The notes under the pieces: generated by a model | The model's input: only the letters and a program-made list of their open reading frames with translations | What the model was told of the DNA's origin: nothing | Database searches by the model: none | Assembly (NCBI RefSeq): GCF_049537125.1 | Contig: NZ_JBMVQY010000001.1 | Span: 310,001 to 374,000 of the forward strand | Direction of reading: 5' to 3' | Source: Limisphaera sp026417315 | Lineage (GTDB): Bacteria > Verrucomicrobiota > Verrucomicrobiia > Limisphaerales > Limisphaeraceae | Length of the DNA stretch: 64,000 bases | Shown: one piece after another, positions 1 to 8,497 of the stretch | How the letters are laid out: each line of letters begins with the position of its first letter | Numbering within the stretch: position 1 is the stretch's first letter | Made by a program: the position numbers and the translations under genes

Positions 1-2
1 AC

Positions 3-1103
3 GAGTATTACGGGGACCGGTTGACGGACGTGTTACCGGCGCTGGGCACGCACACGCCCATGACACCGGAACAGATTGCCGAGATGTACGCCGGGGTGCC
101 GCCGGAACGGTTTCGGGTGCACAACTGGCGCACGGGGGTGGTCACGGTGGGCGAGGTGCCGGCCGCGTTCGTGCGGGAGGTGTCGGAGGGCGCGGTGGAT
201 TTTGCGTGGCCGGCCCAGTTGGCGCGGTTGATCTGGGAGGGAGGTCACGACCTGATTCTGTCGATCGGCCAGGTGGTCCCCCACGAGGTCATCGGGATGG
301 CCAGTTACAACAAGAACCTGTTCGTGGGGACCGGCGGGGCGGAAGGGATCAACAAGAGCCACTTCATCGGGGCCGCTTACGGGATGGAGCGGATGATGGG
401 GCGCGCCGACACGCCGGTGCGCCGGATTTTGGATTATGCGTCCGAGCATTTCATTCGGCACCTCCCGGTGGTGTATGTGCACACCGTGGTCAGCCGGGAC
501 GAGGAGGGTGGGCTCCGGGTGCGCGGGTTGTATATCAGTGATGATCGTTCCGGGTTCGAGAAGGCGGCGGCGCTGTCCCTGCAGGTGAATTTTCAGATGC
601 TGGACGAGCCGCTCTCGAAGGTGGTGGTGTACCTGGATCCGGCCGAGTTCAAGAGCACCTGGTTGGGCAACAAGAGCATTTACCGGACGCGAATGGCGAT
701 GGCCGACGGGGGCGAGTTGATCGTGCTGGCGCCCGGGCTGCGGGAGTTCGGCGAGGATCCGGAGATCGATCGGTTGATCCGCAAGTACGGGTACCGGGGC
801 ACGCCGGCCACGCTGCGCGCGGTGCGCGAACAACCGGAGCTGCAGGCCAATTTGAGCGCCGCCGCCCATCTGATCCATGGCAGCTCGGAGGGTCGGTTCC
901 GCATCATCTACTGTCCGGGCCATCTGTCGCGCGAGGAGATCGAGGGCGTGGGGTTCGAGTACGCCGATTTGGCCGCGATGTTGCGACGGTACCCGCCCGA
1001 TCGTCTGCGCGACGGGTGGAACACGTTGCCGGATGGCGAGCGGGTGTATTTCATCTCGAACCCGGCGCTGGGCTTGTGGGCCTGGCGCGGGCGTTTTGCG
1101 TGA
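3..1103 (+). CDS. LarA/DUF2088-like racemase or epimerase, 5' end outside window
   Basis: The reading frame is open to the left edge, so the N-terminal part is missing; the TTG at 21 is not a convincing start. The visible 366 residues match the C-terminal half of the nickel-dependent lactate racemase (LarA, DUF2088) superfamily. The piece begins with the conserved ALGTHTPMT stretch and then shows long alternating alpha/beta segments. The family racemises or epimerises 2-hydroxy acids, and some relatives sit in uronate gene clusters as aldonate epimerases. Here the gene is followed 11 bp later by an SDR dehydrogenase, then a sugar-type regulator and a GH28 pectinase-like enzyme. I therefore infer a role in hexuronate or aldonate metabolism rather than lactate metabolism. 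The exact substrate cannot be told from the sequence. Confidence 0.75.
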   Translation, partial: EYYGDRLTDVLPALGTHTPMTPEQIAEMYAGVPPERFRVHNWRTGVVTVGEVPAAFVREVSEGAVDFAWPAQLARLIWEGGHDLILSIGQVVPHEVIGMASYNKNLFVGTGGAEGINKSHFIGAAYGMERMMGRADTPVRRILDYASEHFIRHLPVVYVHTVVSRDEEGGLRVRGLYISDDRSGFEKAAALSLQVNFQMLDEPLSKVVVYLDPAEFKSTWLGNKSIYRTRMAMADGGELIVLAPGLREFGEDPEIDRLIRKYGYRGTPATLRAVREQPELQANLSAAAHLIHGSSEGRFRIIYCPGHLSREEIEGVGFEYADLAAMLRRYPPDRLRDGWNTLPDGERVYFISNPALGLWAWRGRFA

Positions 1104-1114
1104 ACTCAACAACC

Positions 1115-1981
1115 ATGGCAGCGATGCAATTACCGTTTCGAGTCAACCTGGAGGGACGCGTTGCGCTGGTCACCGGCGGCGGCGGCGTTTTGTGCAGTGT
1201 GATGGCGCGGGCGCTGGCCGCTTGCGGGGCCCGTGTGGCAGTGGCGGATTTGAAAAAGGAGGCGGCCGAAGCGGTCGTCTCCGTCATTCGCGGGGAGGGC
1301 GGCACGGCCATGGCCGTGGCTTGCGATGTCCTCCAGCGCGAGAGCCTGGCGGCGGCCAACGAGACGGTCAAACGCGAGCTGGGGCCGATCGACATCCTCA
1401 TCAACGGAGCCGGCGGCAATCATCCGAAGGGCACCACCACCCACGAGTATTTGCGCCCCGAGGACCTGCAGGGCGCCGTCCAGGACGTGATCACGTTTTA
1501 CGATCTGGATCCGAAGGGGATCGAGTTCGTCTTCAACCTGAATTTCCTCGGCACACTCCTGCCCACGCAGGCCTTTACGCGCGAGATGGCCGCCCGGGGT
1601 CGGGGCGTGGTGATCAACATCTCGTCGATGAACGCGTTTCGGCCGCTGACGAAGATTCCGGCCTACAGTGCGGCCAAGGCGGCCGTGAGCAATTTTACGC
1701 AGTGGCTGGCCGTGCATTTCTCCCGCGTCGGGGTTCGGGTCAATGCCATCGCCCCGGGCTTTTTTGTCACCGAGCAAAACCGCTCGTTGCTGACGCGGCC
1801 GGACGGCTCGTGGACGCCGCGGGCGCACACCATTTTGGCCCACACGCCCATGGGGCGGTTCGGCGAGCCGCAGGATCTGGTGGGGACCCTCCTGTGGTTG
1901 GTATCCGACGAGGCTGCCGGGTTCGTAACGGGCGTGGTGGTGCCGGTGGACGGCGGGTTTGCGGCCTTCAGCGGCGTGTGA
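1115..1981 (+). CDS. SDR family oxidoreductase, probable uronate/aldonate dehydrogenase
   Basis: This is a classical short-chain dehydrogenase of 288 residues when started at the ATG at 1115. An upstream GTG at 1100 overlaps the previous stop and is possible, but it adds only five residues. The Rossmann glycine motif TGGGGVLCSVMA is at residues 20-31, the NGAG strand at 98-101, the catalytic Ser near 171 (NISSMNAF) and the YSAAK catalytic Tyr/Lys at 184/188. A PG motif and the usual C-terminal VPVDGG complete the fold. It uses NAD(P)H to interconvert a ketone and an alcohol. Its neighbours (LarA-like enzyme, XylR-type regulator, GH28) make a fructuronate/mannonate-type reductase plausible. 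That substrate is inference from context, since SDR substrate specificity is not readable here. Confidence 0.85.
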   Translation: MAAMQLPFRVNLEGRVALVTGGGGVLCSVMARALAACGARVAVADLKKEAAEAVVSVIRGEGGTAMAVACDVLQRESLAAANETVKRELGPIDILINGAGGNHPKGTTTHEYLRPEDLQGAVQDVITFYDLDPKGIEFVFNLNFLGTLLPTQAFTREMAARGRGVVINISSMNAFRPLTKIPAYSAAKAAVSNFTQWLAVHFSRVGVRVNAIAPGFFVTEQNRSLLTRPDGSWTPRAHTILAHTPMGRFGEPQDLVGTLLWLVSDEAAGFVTGVVVPVDGGFAAFSGV

Positions 1982-2142
1982 GCCCGGGCCTGTCGCCGGT
2001 GGGACTTGCCGTGGGGCCTTTCAGGCGCGAGATTCTCTGGCCGAGACACGAGGAGTCCGGAGCTGCGGCTCCCTGGCCGGTCGGCTCCGGAGCATCCGGT
2101 CCTCTGTTGCCGGGGAGCGGCGCTGTCAGCATTCATGGCCCC

Positions 2143-3306
2143 ATGAAACGGAAAGGCAAACAGGACCGGCGATCGCGGCGGGTGTTGGTCGCGCTGGGCT
2201 GGTACGATTACCGGCTCCACCGGGGCATCGAACGCTATGCCGAGGAACACGGCTGGTCGCTGTCGGCCAACCTGGCCCGGGAGAAGGTTCTTCCCTGGGG
2301 CTGGGAGGGCGACGGCATTCTGGCCTGGCTGGGAGCCTGGGATGAACTGGCCGAGTTCGTGGAGCGCCAGAACAAGCCCACGGTGGACTTCAGTTATCGG
2401 CGGCCGCACCTGCAGTTTCCGCGCGTACTGGAGGATCACGCGCACGCGGCGCGGTTGGTGGCGGAACATTTTTTGTCCCGCGGCTTCAAGAACTTCATCT
2501 TCTACAGCGATTCGCCGAACTGGTCGTACGAGGAACGCGGACAGGGGTTCCTCGCCGCGCTGGCCGAGGCCGGCTACTCGTGTGTGTGGCTGAAGTGGCA
2601 CGAGTCCGCCTGGTTTCGGGAGGATCGGGAACAATGGTCGCGCAAGCGGCTCTGGCTGGCCACGCGGTTGCGACGGGCTCCGAAGCCGGTGGCGGTGTTC
2701 GCCGCCAATGACCAGCACGCCCTCGACGTGTTGGAGGCGTGCGAGGTGGCGGACCTGAAGGTGCCGGACGAGGTGGCCATCTGCGGGGCGGAGAATTATC
2801 TGTTGGCGCCGGACGCCATGCAGACGCCCATTTCCAGCGTGGACACCAACCTGGAGCTGTTGGGGTATCGCGGGGCGGAACTGCTGGATCAGCTGATGGA
2901 CGGCCGCAAACCGCCCACCAAGCCCATCCGCATCCCGGCCGCGGGTGTGGTGGTGCGCAAAAGCAGCGATTTGCTGGCCGTGTCGCACCCCGGCGTGGCG
3001 CGCAGTCTGCGGTTCATTTGGGAACACAGTCACGAACCCATCTCGGTCAAGGATCTCGTGGGCGTGGCGGCGATGTCGCGCCGCGCCCTGCACAAGGCTT
3101 TTGTGGAGCATCTGGGCCGCACGCCGGGTCAGGAGCTGCATCGGGTCCGCATCGAACGGGCGCGGAAACTGCTGGCGGAGACCGACGACAAACTCGATGT
3201 GATCGCCCGTGCCTGCGGCTATCAGAGCACGAACAGTTTTTGTGTCGCGTTCAAACACGCCGTGGGCATGTCACCCAAACAATTCCGCGAAAGCCTGGCC
3301 AAATGA
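2143..3306 (+). CDS. XylR-type AraC family transcriptional regulator
   Basis: The protein has 387 residues starting at the ATG at 2143; the much longer open frame upstream is a high-GC artefact reading through the SDR gene. Residues 12-275 form a LacI/periplasmic-binding-protein-like sugar sensor of the XylR subtype: VLVALGWYDYRLHRGIERYA at the start, FAANDQHALDVLEAC near 186-200 and a VPDEVAICG strand near 207. Residues 285-387 are a double helix-turn-helix AraC DNA-binding domain ending in the typical GMSPKQFRESL. Such proteins bind a sugar or sugar acid and switch nearby catabolic genes. The ATGA overlap with the GH28 gene ties it to pectin/uronate use. The preceding 160 bp may hold its operator, but I could not define one. 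Confidence 0.9.
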   Translation: MKRKGKQDRRSRRVLVALGWYDYRLHRGIERYAEEHGWSLSANLAREKVLPWGWEGDGILAWLGAWDELAEFVERQNKPTVDFSYRRPHLQFPRVLEDHAHAARLVAEHFLSRGFKNFIFYSDSPNWSYEERGQGFLAALAEAGYSCVWLKWHESAWFREDREQWSRKRLWLATRLRRAPKPVAVFAANDQHALDVLEACEVADLKVPDEVAICGAENYLLAPDAMQTPISSVDTNLELLGYRGAELLDQLMDGRKPPTKPIRIPAAGVVVRKSSDLLAVSHPGVARSLRFIWEHSHEPISVKDLVGVAAMSRRALHKAFVEHLGRTPGQELHRVRIERARKLLAETDDKLDVIARACGYQSTNSFCVAFKHAVGMSPKQFRESLAK

Positions 3307-4679
3307 AATGCACGTCCTGGTTCCGCCGTTTCTGCCGCAGGGCATCCCATCTTGCAGGGTCGAGGCCTACGTCCGGGGTTCACGGCCGTGTCGGGGAATC
3401 GGCGCGGATTCGGAGGCTCCCCCTGGGCCCGGGGCTGGTCGCGTGCCTCGGGCTTGTCGCCTCCGTCGGAGCGCGGGAATTCAACGTACGTGAGTTCGGA
3501 GCCCGGGGGGACGGACAATCCCTCGACACGGAGGCCGTGCAACGGGCGCTGGACGCCTGCGGCAGGGCCGGGGGCGGCGTGGTACGGGTCCCGCCCGGCG
3601 TGTATGTCTGCCAGCCGCTGACGTTGCGCAGTCATACCACCTTGTTGTTGGAGTCCGGCGCAGTGCTGCAAGCCTCGCGCGAGCCGCGCGATTTCATGAA
3701 GGTGCCCGGCGACTGGCTCCGGGCCAAAAGCAGCGGCGATTTCGTGCCGTTGATCGGGGGCAGCAACCTGACCAATGTCGCGCTGGTGGGCCAGGGCATC
3801 ATCGACGGCTCGGGCGAGGTCTGGTGGCCGGCCGCTGAAGAGGCGCGCCGTCGTCAGCCCGGATTTACCCTGCCCCGACCGCGGCTGATCGTGTTGACGC
3901 GGTGTCGGAACGTGCGCCTCAGCGGCCTGACCCTGCGCAACGCCCCCACGTTCCACTTCGTCCCCGTGGAATGCGAGGATGTGTGGATCGAGAACCTCAC
4001 GGTGCAGGCGCCCGATCATGCAGCCAACACCGACGGCATCGACCCCAGCCTGAGTCGTCGGGTGGTGATCACCAATTGCGTGTTCGATGTGGGTGACGAC
4101 AACATCGCCATCAAATCGGGGCGCCGGTTGCCCGATCGGGCCTTCGGCTGCGAAGACATCACCGTGGTCCATTGCCGTTTCTACCACGGGCACGGCCTGT
4201 CGATAGGCAGCGAGACCGTGGGCGGGGTGCGCGGGTTGCGCGTGCGCGGCTGCGTGTTCGAGGGGACGGAAAACGGGATTCGCATCAAGTCGTATCGCGG
4301 GCGCGGCGGAGCGGTGGAGGATCTGATCTACGAGGACATTCGCATGACCAACGTCGAGCGCGCCCTGACGTTTACGGCCTACTATCCGCGGATTCCGGCC
4401 GAGGACACGGCCCAGCCCGTGACGCCCGAAACACCGCGGTACGCTCGCATCGTGGTCCGGAATCTGACGGCCACCTGCTACGAGAATGCGGGCGTCATCA
4501 TCGGGCTGCCCGAGGCGCCCATCGACACGGTGACGTTGGAGAACGTGGAGATCACGGCCGCCCGGACGGGCCTGGAGTTCCGGCATGTCCGCAATGCGCG
4601 GCTGCAAAACGTCACGATTCGCCCCGGGCGCGGGGCGGCCTTCCTGACGCGCGACGCCGAGGTGGTCGGGCTCCCCTGA
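3303..4679 (+). CDS. Glycoside hydrolase family 28 (polygalacturonase-like)
   Basis: This is a 458-residue right-handed beta-helix enzyme. The ATG at 3303 overlaps the stop of the XylR gene (ATGA), which suggests translational coupling. All four GH28 active-site motifs are present: NTDG at residues 242-245, GDDNIAIKSG at 264-273 (the two catalytic Asp), GHGLSIGS at 296-303 (catalytic His) and RIKS at 327-330. A basic stretch followed by a hydrophobic segment (residues 36-57, ending AREF) looks like a signal peptide placed unusually far from the start. Either export is involved or the true start is later. The family hydrolyses alpha-1,4-galacturonan or related rhamnogalacturonan/xylogalacturonan linkages. 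With the uronate-type enzymes upstream it probably starts the same pathway. Confidence 0.9.
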   Translation: MKCTSWFRRFCRRASHLAGSRPTSGVHGRVGESARIRRLPLGPGLVACLGLVASVGAREFNVREFGARGDGQSLDTEAVQRALDACGRAGGGVVRVPPGVYVCQPLTLRSHTTLLLESGAVLQASREPRDFMKVPGDWLRAKSSGDFVPLIGGSNLTNVALVGQGIIDGSGEVWWPAAEEARRRQPGFTLPRPRLIVLTRCRNVRLSGLTLRNAPTFHFVPVECEDVWIENLTVQAPDHAANTDGIDPSLSRRVVITNCVFDVGDDNIAIKSGRRLPDRAFGCEDITVVHCRFYHGHGLSIGSETVGGVRGLRVRGCVFEGTENGIRIKSYRGRGGAVEDLIYEDIRMTNVERALTFTAYYPRIPAEDTAQPVTPETPRYARIVVRNLTATCYENAGVIIGLPEAPIDTVTLENVEITAARTGLEFRHVRNARLQNVTIRPGRGAAFLTRDAEVVGLP

Positions 4680-4738
4680 TCCCTTCGGACGTCTCCGGCC
4701 GGTTCCCTTTTTTCACGGTGTCGTGCAAATCTTGAAAA

Positions 4739-4768
4739 GTGACCGACGAGGGCTTGCGAGCGTATGAT
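4739..4768 (+). promoter_or_regulatory. Candidate sigma70-type promoter for the PEP-CTERM gene
   Basis: GTGACC at 4739-4744 and TATGAT at 4763-4768 (five of six consensus bases) are 18 bp apart. The predicted transcript start near 4775 lies about 40-55 nt before the likely start codons at 4815 and 4830, and it excludes the ATG at 4764 as a start. This was read by eye and has not been scored. Confidence 0.45.
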
Positions 4769-4814
4769 GGGAGCTGAAGGTTGCAACAAGCCCGAGTGTA
4801 AACCCCGAATCCCG

Positions 4815-5723
4815 ATGAACCGAACGCCTATGAAGACGCGGCAAGGATGGATGAGCGGCGCGTTGGCCGCAGCAGTTGTGGCATGCCTCAACGGAGCGTA
4901 CGCTGTGCCCCTGCCCTACGCCGACGGATTTAACTACGCAGAGGGCGAGCGGTTGGGCGGAACCACCAGTGGCGTCAACTGGACCGCGGGCAACAGCACC
5001 GGGACCGGGTCCGCCACGATTGCCTCCGGCGCCAGCCTCACGTATCCCGGCCTGCCGTCTCTCGGGGGCCTGGGTGTTTTGTCCACGGGCGTGCCCAGCA
5101 GCAACCGGGACCGCGGCGTGGTGATCGCGCCGGACATCAACAGCCTTGCCAACTGGTCGGATCTGGGCGCGCTGTATGTGTCCTATCTGCTCCGGGTGGA
5201 TGAAGGTCCCACGGGGAACCCGCGCCTGTTGAGTGCTTATCGGGACAGCACGGGCGGGGGCGGTGGATTCACCCCGTCCGGCGGGCTGTTTGTCGGGACC
5301 GATTTGAAACTGGGCGTGGCCAAGGTCGCGAACAATGACATTGCGTGGACGGCCGACCCGCTGACGTCCGGGCAGGTGTACCTGGTGGTTTGGCGGTATC
5401 GCTATGTCGATGGTGCGGACAATGACGAGCTGGCCTTGTGGGTGAACCCGCCGGCCGGTTCGTTCGGTGCGGCAGAATCCTCCGTCCCGGCGCCCACGGT
5501 CGTGACCACCACGGGCGCGGACGATGTCGGGATCAACAGCTTCCACTTCACAGTGCGTTCCACGGGGCAGGCCCAATACAACGGAGGCGGTACCTACGCG
5601 TTGGACGAGCTCCGCGTCGGCACCACGTGGGCGTCGGTGGTCGTGCCGGAGCCGTCGGCGGCCGCGCTGCTCGGACTCGGAGGGTTGGCACTGTGGCGGT
5701 TGCGCCGGTTTCGTCAGGGTTGA
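4815..5723 (+). CDS. PEP-CTERM sorted exported protein
   Basis: The protein has 302 residues from the ATG at 4815; the ATG at 4830 is equally good because the signal peptide starts there (MKTRQGWMSGALAAAVVAC, cleavage after AYA). The body is a Gly/Ser/Thr-rich, beta-strand-rich domain reminiscent of LamG-like jelly rolls. The C terminus is a textbook PEP-CTERM signal: VPEPSAAALLGLGGLALW followed by a basic RLRRFRQ tail. Proteins with this tail are processed by an exosortase and usually end up in the extracellular matrix or at the surface; no exosortase gene is in this window. It follows the GH28 gene by about 135 bp and has its own promoter candidate. The function of the globular domain is unknown. 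Confidence 0.85.
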   Translation: MNRTPMKTRQGWMSGALAAAVVACLNGAYAVPLPYADGFNYAEGERLGGTTSGVNWTAGNSTGTGSATIASGASLTYPGLPSLGGLGVLSTGVPSSNRDRGVVIAPDINSLANWSDLGALYVSYLLRVDEGPTGNPRLLSAYRDSTGGGGGFTPSGGLFVGTDLKLGVAKVANNDIAWTADPLTSGQVYLVVWRYRYVDGADNDELALWVNPPAGSFGAAESSVPAPTVVTTTGADDVGINSFHFTVRSTGQAQYNGGGTYALDELRVGTTWASVVVPEPSAAALLGLGGLALWRLRRFRQG

Positions 5724-5844
5724 GGTTGGTTGAGGCATGGTCGGTCCGACGCCCTTCTGCGGGCTTTCCCCGCGGAAGGGCGTTTGGTTTGGAGGGAGAG
5801 CCTGGGCGTCCGCGGATCGGGCGGAAGATTCGGAGTCGAGGGCC

Positions 5845-6461
5845 CACAGAGCACGCAGAAAAAAGAGCCCACAGAACACACAGAGCACGCAGAACGGAAA
5901 CCATATACTGGATCAGTCCGCCGACTCACGTCGGCGGCTACGGGTTTAGGGTTCGGTAGCCGCCGCCGGAAGGCGGCGGACGAAACTCGAGGGTAGCTTT
6001 CCACCGACTCACGTCGGTGGCTACGAGACGTGAAGAAAAGCCCACAGAGCACGCAGAACACTCAGAGGAAAACACCTGAATTGAATCGGTCCGCCGACTG
6101 ACGTCGGCGGCTACGAGAATTAGCCCACAGAACACGCAGAATACACGGAAAGAAAAAGCCCACAGAGCACACAGAACAGAAGCCCACAGAGCACGCGGAA
6201 TACGCAGAAGAAAACACCCAAATTCGATCAGTCCGCCGACTCACGTCGGTGGCTACGGATTTGGGGGTTGGTAGCCGCCGCCGGAAGGCGGCGGATGGTT
6301 AGGGAATCCACCGACTCACGTCGGTGGCTACGTGATTAGCGTCCGCCGACTGACGTCGGCGGCTGCAAGGTTTCAAAGAAAAAACCCTTCTGTGTCATCT
6401 GCGTGATCTGTGGGCTCTGTCAATGGAGCGGGAATTTCCGCAAACTCACGTCGGCGGCTAC
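5845..6461. repeat. Intergenic field of palindromic repeats (three interleaved families)
   Basis: A 24-bp palindromic unit of the form CCGCCGACTCACGTCGGCGG plus CTAC occurs at 5918-5941, 6001-6024, 6091-6114, 6233-6256, 6308-6331 and 6343-6366, with a shortened copy at 6438-6461. Some copies have compensating changes in both arms (CCACCGAC paired with GTCGGTGG), so the hairpin is preserved. A second hairpin unit (GGTAGCCGCCGCCGGAAGGC, continuing GGCGGA) is at 5955-5980 and 6270-6295. Between them lie many A-rich variants of CCCACAGAGCACGCAGAA. No gene is seen from 5724 to 6632. Irregular spacing and the absence of unique spacers argue against a CRISPR array. The field resembles REP/BIME-like extragenic palindromes. 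Confidence 0.85.
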
Positions 6462-6632
6462 GAATCACCGCGCCACGGTCTCCTTCGCCCTCGCGGCCAT
6501 GGTGCGGCCACACAGGCGGAGCGCACGCAGCAGGTCGCACCCGCCGCCCTGCCCGCGCCCCACGATTGCAGTGAAGGGAATCAGGCCACAGAGCACGCCG
6601 CCCGGTTGCCGGCCCTGACCGAGCAAACCGGG

Positions 6633-6950
6633 CTACTGCGAGGGACTTCCTTCCTGAGGCGGAGTGAGTTTCAGGACCGCCTCGCGCAGTTCCTTACCCG
6701 GTTTGAATCGCACCACGGCCCGAGCAGGAATGGGGATGTCCTTTTCCGGCTGGTTCGGGTTCCGTCCCACCCGCGCCTTCCGCACCTTGACCTCGAAGAC
6801 ACCAAATCCGCGCAGCTCGATTTTGTCGCCGCGAATCAGGGCCGCCGCGATCTTGTCCAAAACCGACTGGACCACGGTCTGCACTGCCTGCTGGCTCAGC
6901 TTGGTCTCGTCGCTAATGGACAGGACCAGATCCCGTTTGGTGACCGTCAT
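6633..6950 (-). CDS. HU/IHF family DNA-binding protein
   Basis: This 105-residue protein matches the HU/IHF family over its full length. It starts TVTKRDLVLSISDETKLSQ, has the helical dimer core, the GFGVFEV strand near residue 49 and the DNA-binding beta-arm (GRNPNQPEKDIPIPARAVV) with the RFKPGKEL end. These proteins bind the minor groove as dimers and bend DNA in the nucleoid. It lies alone on the minus strand beside a palindromic repeat field. That is worth noting because IHF/HU binds some bacterial extragenic palindromes; any link here is only inference. Whether it is closer to HU or to the IHF beta type cannot be decided from the sequence alone. Confidence 0.92.
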   Translation of the reverse strand: MTVTKRDLVLSISDETKLSQQAVQTVVQSVLDKIAAALIRGDKIELRGFGVFEVKVRKARVGRNPNQPEKDIPIPARAVVRFKPGKELREAVLKLTPPQEGSPSQ

Positions 6951-6994
6951 ATTGAATTGGATGGTTGCCCGGCCGCTTGCGTTGGTGCATCGTC

Positions 6995-7023
6995 CTTTTA
7001 CGCTCCGAACGGGCCCGGGTCAA
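6995..7023 (-). promoter_or_regulatory. Candidate sigma70-type promoter for the HU/IHF gene
   Basis: On the minus strand TTGACC (7023-7018) and TAAAAG (7000-6995) are separated by exactly 17 bp. Transcription would start near 6988 and give a leader of about 38 nt before the ATG at 6950. No clear Shine-Dalgarno sequence precedes that ATG. Confidence 0.5.
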
Positions 7024-7080
7024 GCGGTTTTTCCCGGGCAACGCCCTCCGGGGCGTTTCAGGTTTTGGACCCCTCCGATA

Positions 7081-7170
7081 GCCTGGTGGCATTTTGGGCG
7101 TTCTCAGCATGGGGAAACGGAGGGGAAAGGGCACTCCTTCGGGAGCCGTGAATCCGGGGCTCGCAGATGG
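7081..7170 (+). repeat. 90-bp leader-like repeat, copy A
   Basis: This is one of three alignable 90-bp segments (others at 12378-12467 and 63644-63733). Shared landmarks in order are a TGGTG-type start, GGGCGT, a CATGGGG/AAG block, a T-rich TTC-GGG block and a final AATCCGGGGCTC-type end. It lies upstream of, and in the same orientation as, the exported proline-rich protein gene at 7610. Confidence 0.6.
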
Positions 7171-7172
7171 AA

Positions 7173-7345
7173 ATGCGCCGTCCGCCGTCCCCAAATCGCA
7201 CGGGCGAATTCGCGCGGCGAAGGCGCATCCCGTTCACCAGCCCGGGGCAAGGGCCCCGGGTTTACGGCCCACAAATCGCCAGTACGCCCTGGAAGGGCGA
7301 AACACGAGGAGCCCATCGGGAACGTCGGGTGTGCGCGCGCCGATG
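7173..7345. repeat. Dispersed intergenic repeat, copy A
   Basis: This segment aligns with 11939-12110. Both contain CGCCGTCC, then a CGAAGGCGCAT block, CCCCGGGTTTACGGCCC (or CCCCGGGTTCACGGCCC), CAAATC, a small hairpin GCGCCCTGAAAGGGC (here ACGCCCTGGAAGGGCG) and CCCATCG. The rest of the gap up to 7609 shows no gene that I can support. Confidence 0.6.
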
Positions 7346-7609
7346 GGGCGGACCGCCGCCCGGATCGGGACGACTGGATGTTCTTGCGCGGTTGGAAAGT
7401 TTCTCTAACGCCTGGAGGGCACCAGCCGCGGGAGGAGAGCGACGTGAAACGGGAACTGCGCTCGTCGGGTCTCGATTCTTTGACGCGCCGGGGACCGAGG
7501 TGGCGAGCCCGGAGGACCGGGTGGCCGCGAAGCCGGCCGGGCGGCGCGGCGTGCGCAACTCCTTTCGGGTGCTGGTGTTTTGGGCAGTGTGAGCGTAGAG
7601 TCCCTGCAG

Positions 7610-8497
7610 ATGCACAAGATCCTTCGACGGCAGTGTCGGTTGCTGAATGTTCTGGCCGGTATCGGCGTGCTGGCCACGGCACAGGCCCTGGCTGCGCCGG
7701 CGACGCCCGGGGAGAATCCCTACCTGGTGGTCGCGGAGCGAAACATGTTCGACCTCAAGCCGATCCCCAAACCGGAGGATTTGGCCCCGCCGCCGCCCCC
7801 GGCGCCGCCCACCAAGATTACGCTGCAGGGCATCACGGTGTTGTTCGGTCGGAAGGAAGTCCTGTTGAAGATCCCGGAACCGCCGGCGCCCGGGCAACCG
7901 CCGAAGGAACGTTCCCTGATCCTCGGCGAGGGCGAACGTCACGGTCCCATCGAGGTTGTGCGGATCGATCCGGTGGCACGCGAGGTGGAGTTCCGTGACT
8001 CGGGGAATCCGGTGAAGCTGAAGCTGACGGATTTCATCGCCAAAACTCCGGCGCCGCCCGCCACTCCGGCCGCGCCCGGGGTGGCAAGGCCGACCACCCC
8101 GGTCCCTGCGGCCAACCTGCCGCGGCCCGGCCCCGCGGTCGCTTCGGCTTCCGGGAGCACGCCCACGGTGATCGTGGGGAATCCCTCGGCTCAAATCACG
8201 ACCGGGACACCGTCCGCTGGCACTCCCGTTCAGTCCCCTGCAGCGAATCTGCCCGGCTTCCCTTCCCGACCGGTGCGAACGGCGCCGGCCAACCCGAACC
8301 CACAATCCCAGTTGTCGTTGGAGGAACAAATCGTTTTGATCGAGCTGCAACGTCAGGCGACCCAAGAGCAGGTGAACCGGGGCTTGATGCCTCCTTTGCC
8401 GCCCACCGAATTGACTCCACCCGGGGCGGTGCCTCCTCCGGTTCCACCCGCGCCGAATCCCGGTGCCCCTCCGGTTCCTCCCATGCCGGGCAACTGA
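7610..8497 (+). CDS. Exported proline-rich protein with GspC/PilP-like core
   Basis: The protein has 295 residues from the ATG at 7610 (MHKILRRQ), which gives a clean signal peptide ending QALAAPA; the ATG at 7580 would add ten residues in front of it. After NPYLVVAERNMFDLKP comes a Pro-rich linker and then about 70 residues of alternating strands (KITLQGITVLFGRKEVLL, then RSLILGEGE and VEVVRIDP-like segments). That pattern, an R-NMFDL opening, an LQGI strand and an L-LGEGE turn, recalls the HR domain of type II secretion GspC or pilus PilP. The C-terminal 150 residues are low-complexity Pro/Ala/Thr with one charged helix (LEEQIVLIELQRQATQEQV). No other secretion gene is adjacent, so the resemblance is only suggestive. 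Confidence 0.6.
   Translation: MHKILRRQCRLLNVLAGIGVLATAQALAAPATPGENPYLVVAERNMFDLKPIPKPEDLAPPPPPAPPTKITLQGITVLFGRKEVLLKIPEPPAPGQPPKERSLILGEGERHGPIEVVRIDPVAREVEFRDSGNPVKLKLTDFIAKTPAPPATPAAPGVARPTTPVPAANLPRPGPAVASASGSTPTVIVGNPSAQITTGTPSAGTPVQSPAANLPGFPSRPVRTAPANPNPQSQLSLEEQIVLIELQRQATQEQVNRGLMPPLPPTELTPPGAVPPPVPPAPNPGAPPVPPMPGN

Noticed and set aside
1663..3258. Long minus-strand frame over the SDR and XylR genes
   Set aside because: Its product is Arg/His/Pro-rich without domains, and both plus-strand genes are intact and recognisable.
5845..6461. Possible CRISPR array
   Set aside because: Units are palindromic, irregularly spaced and mixed with other repeat units; there are no unique spacers of constant length and no cas genes.
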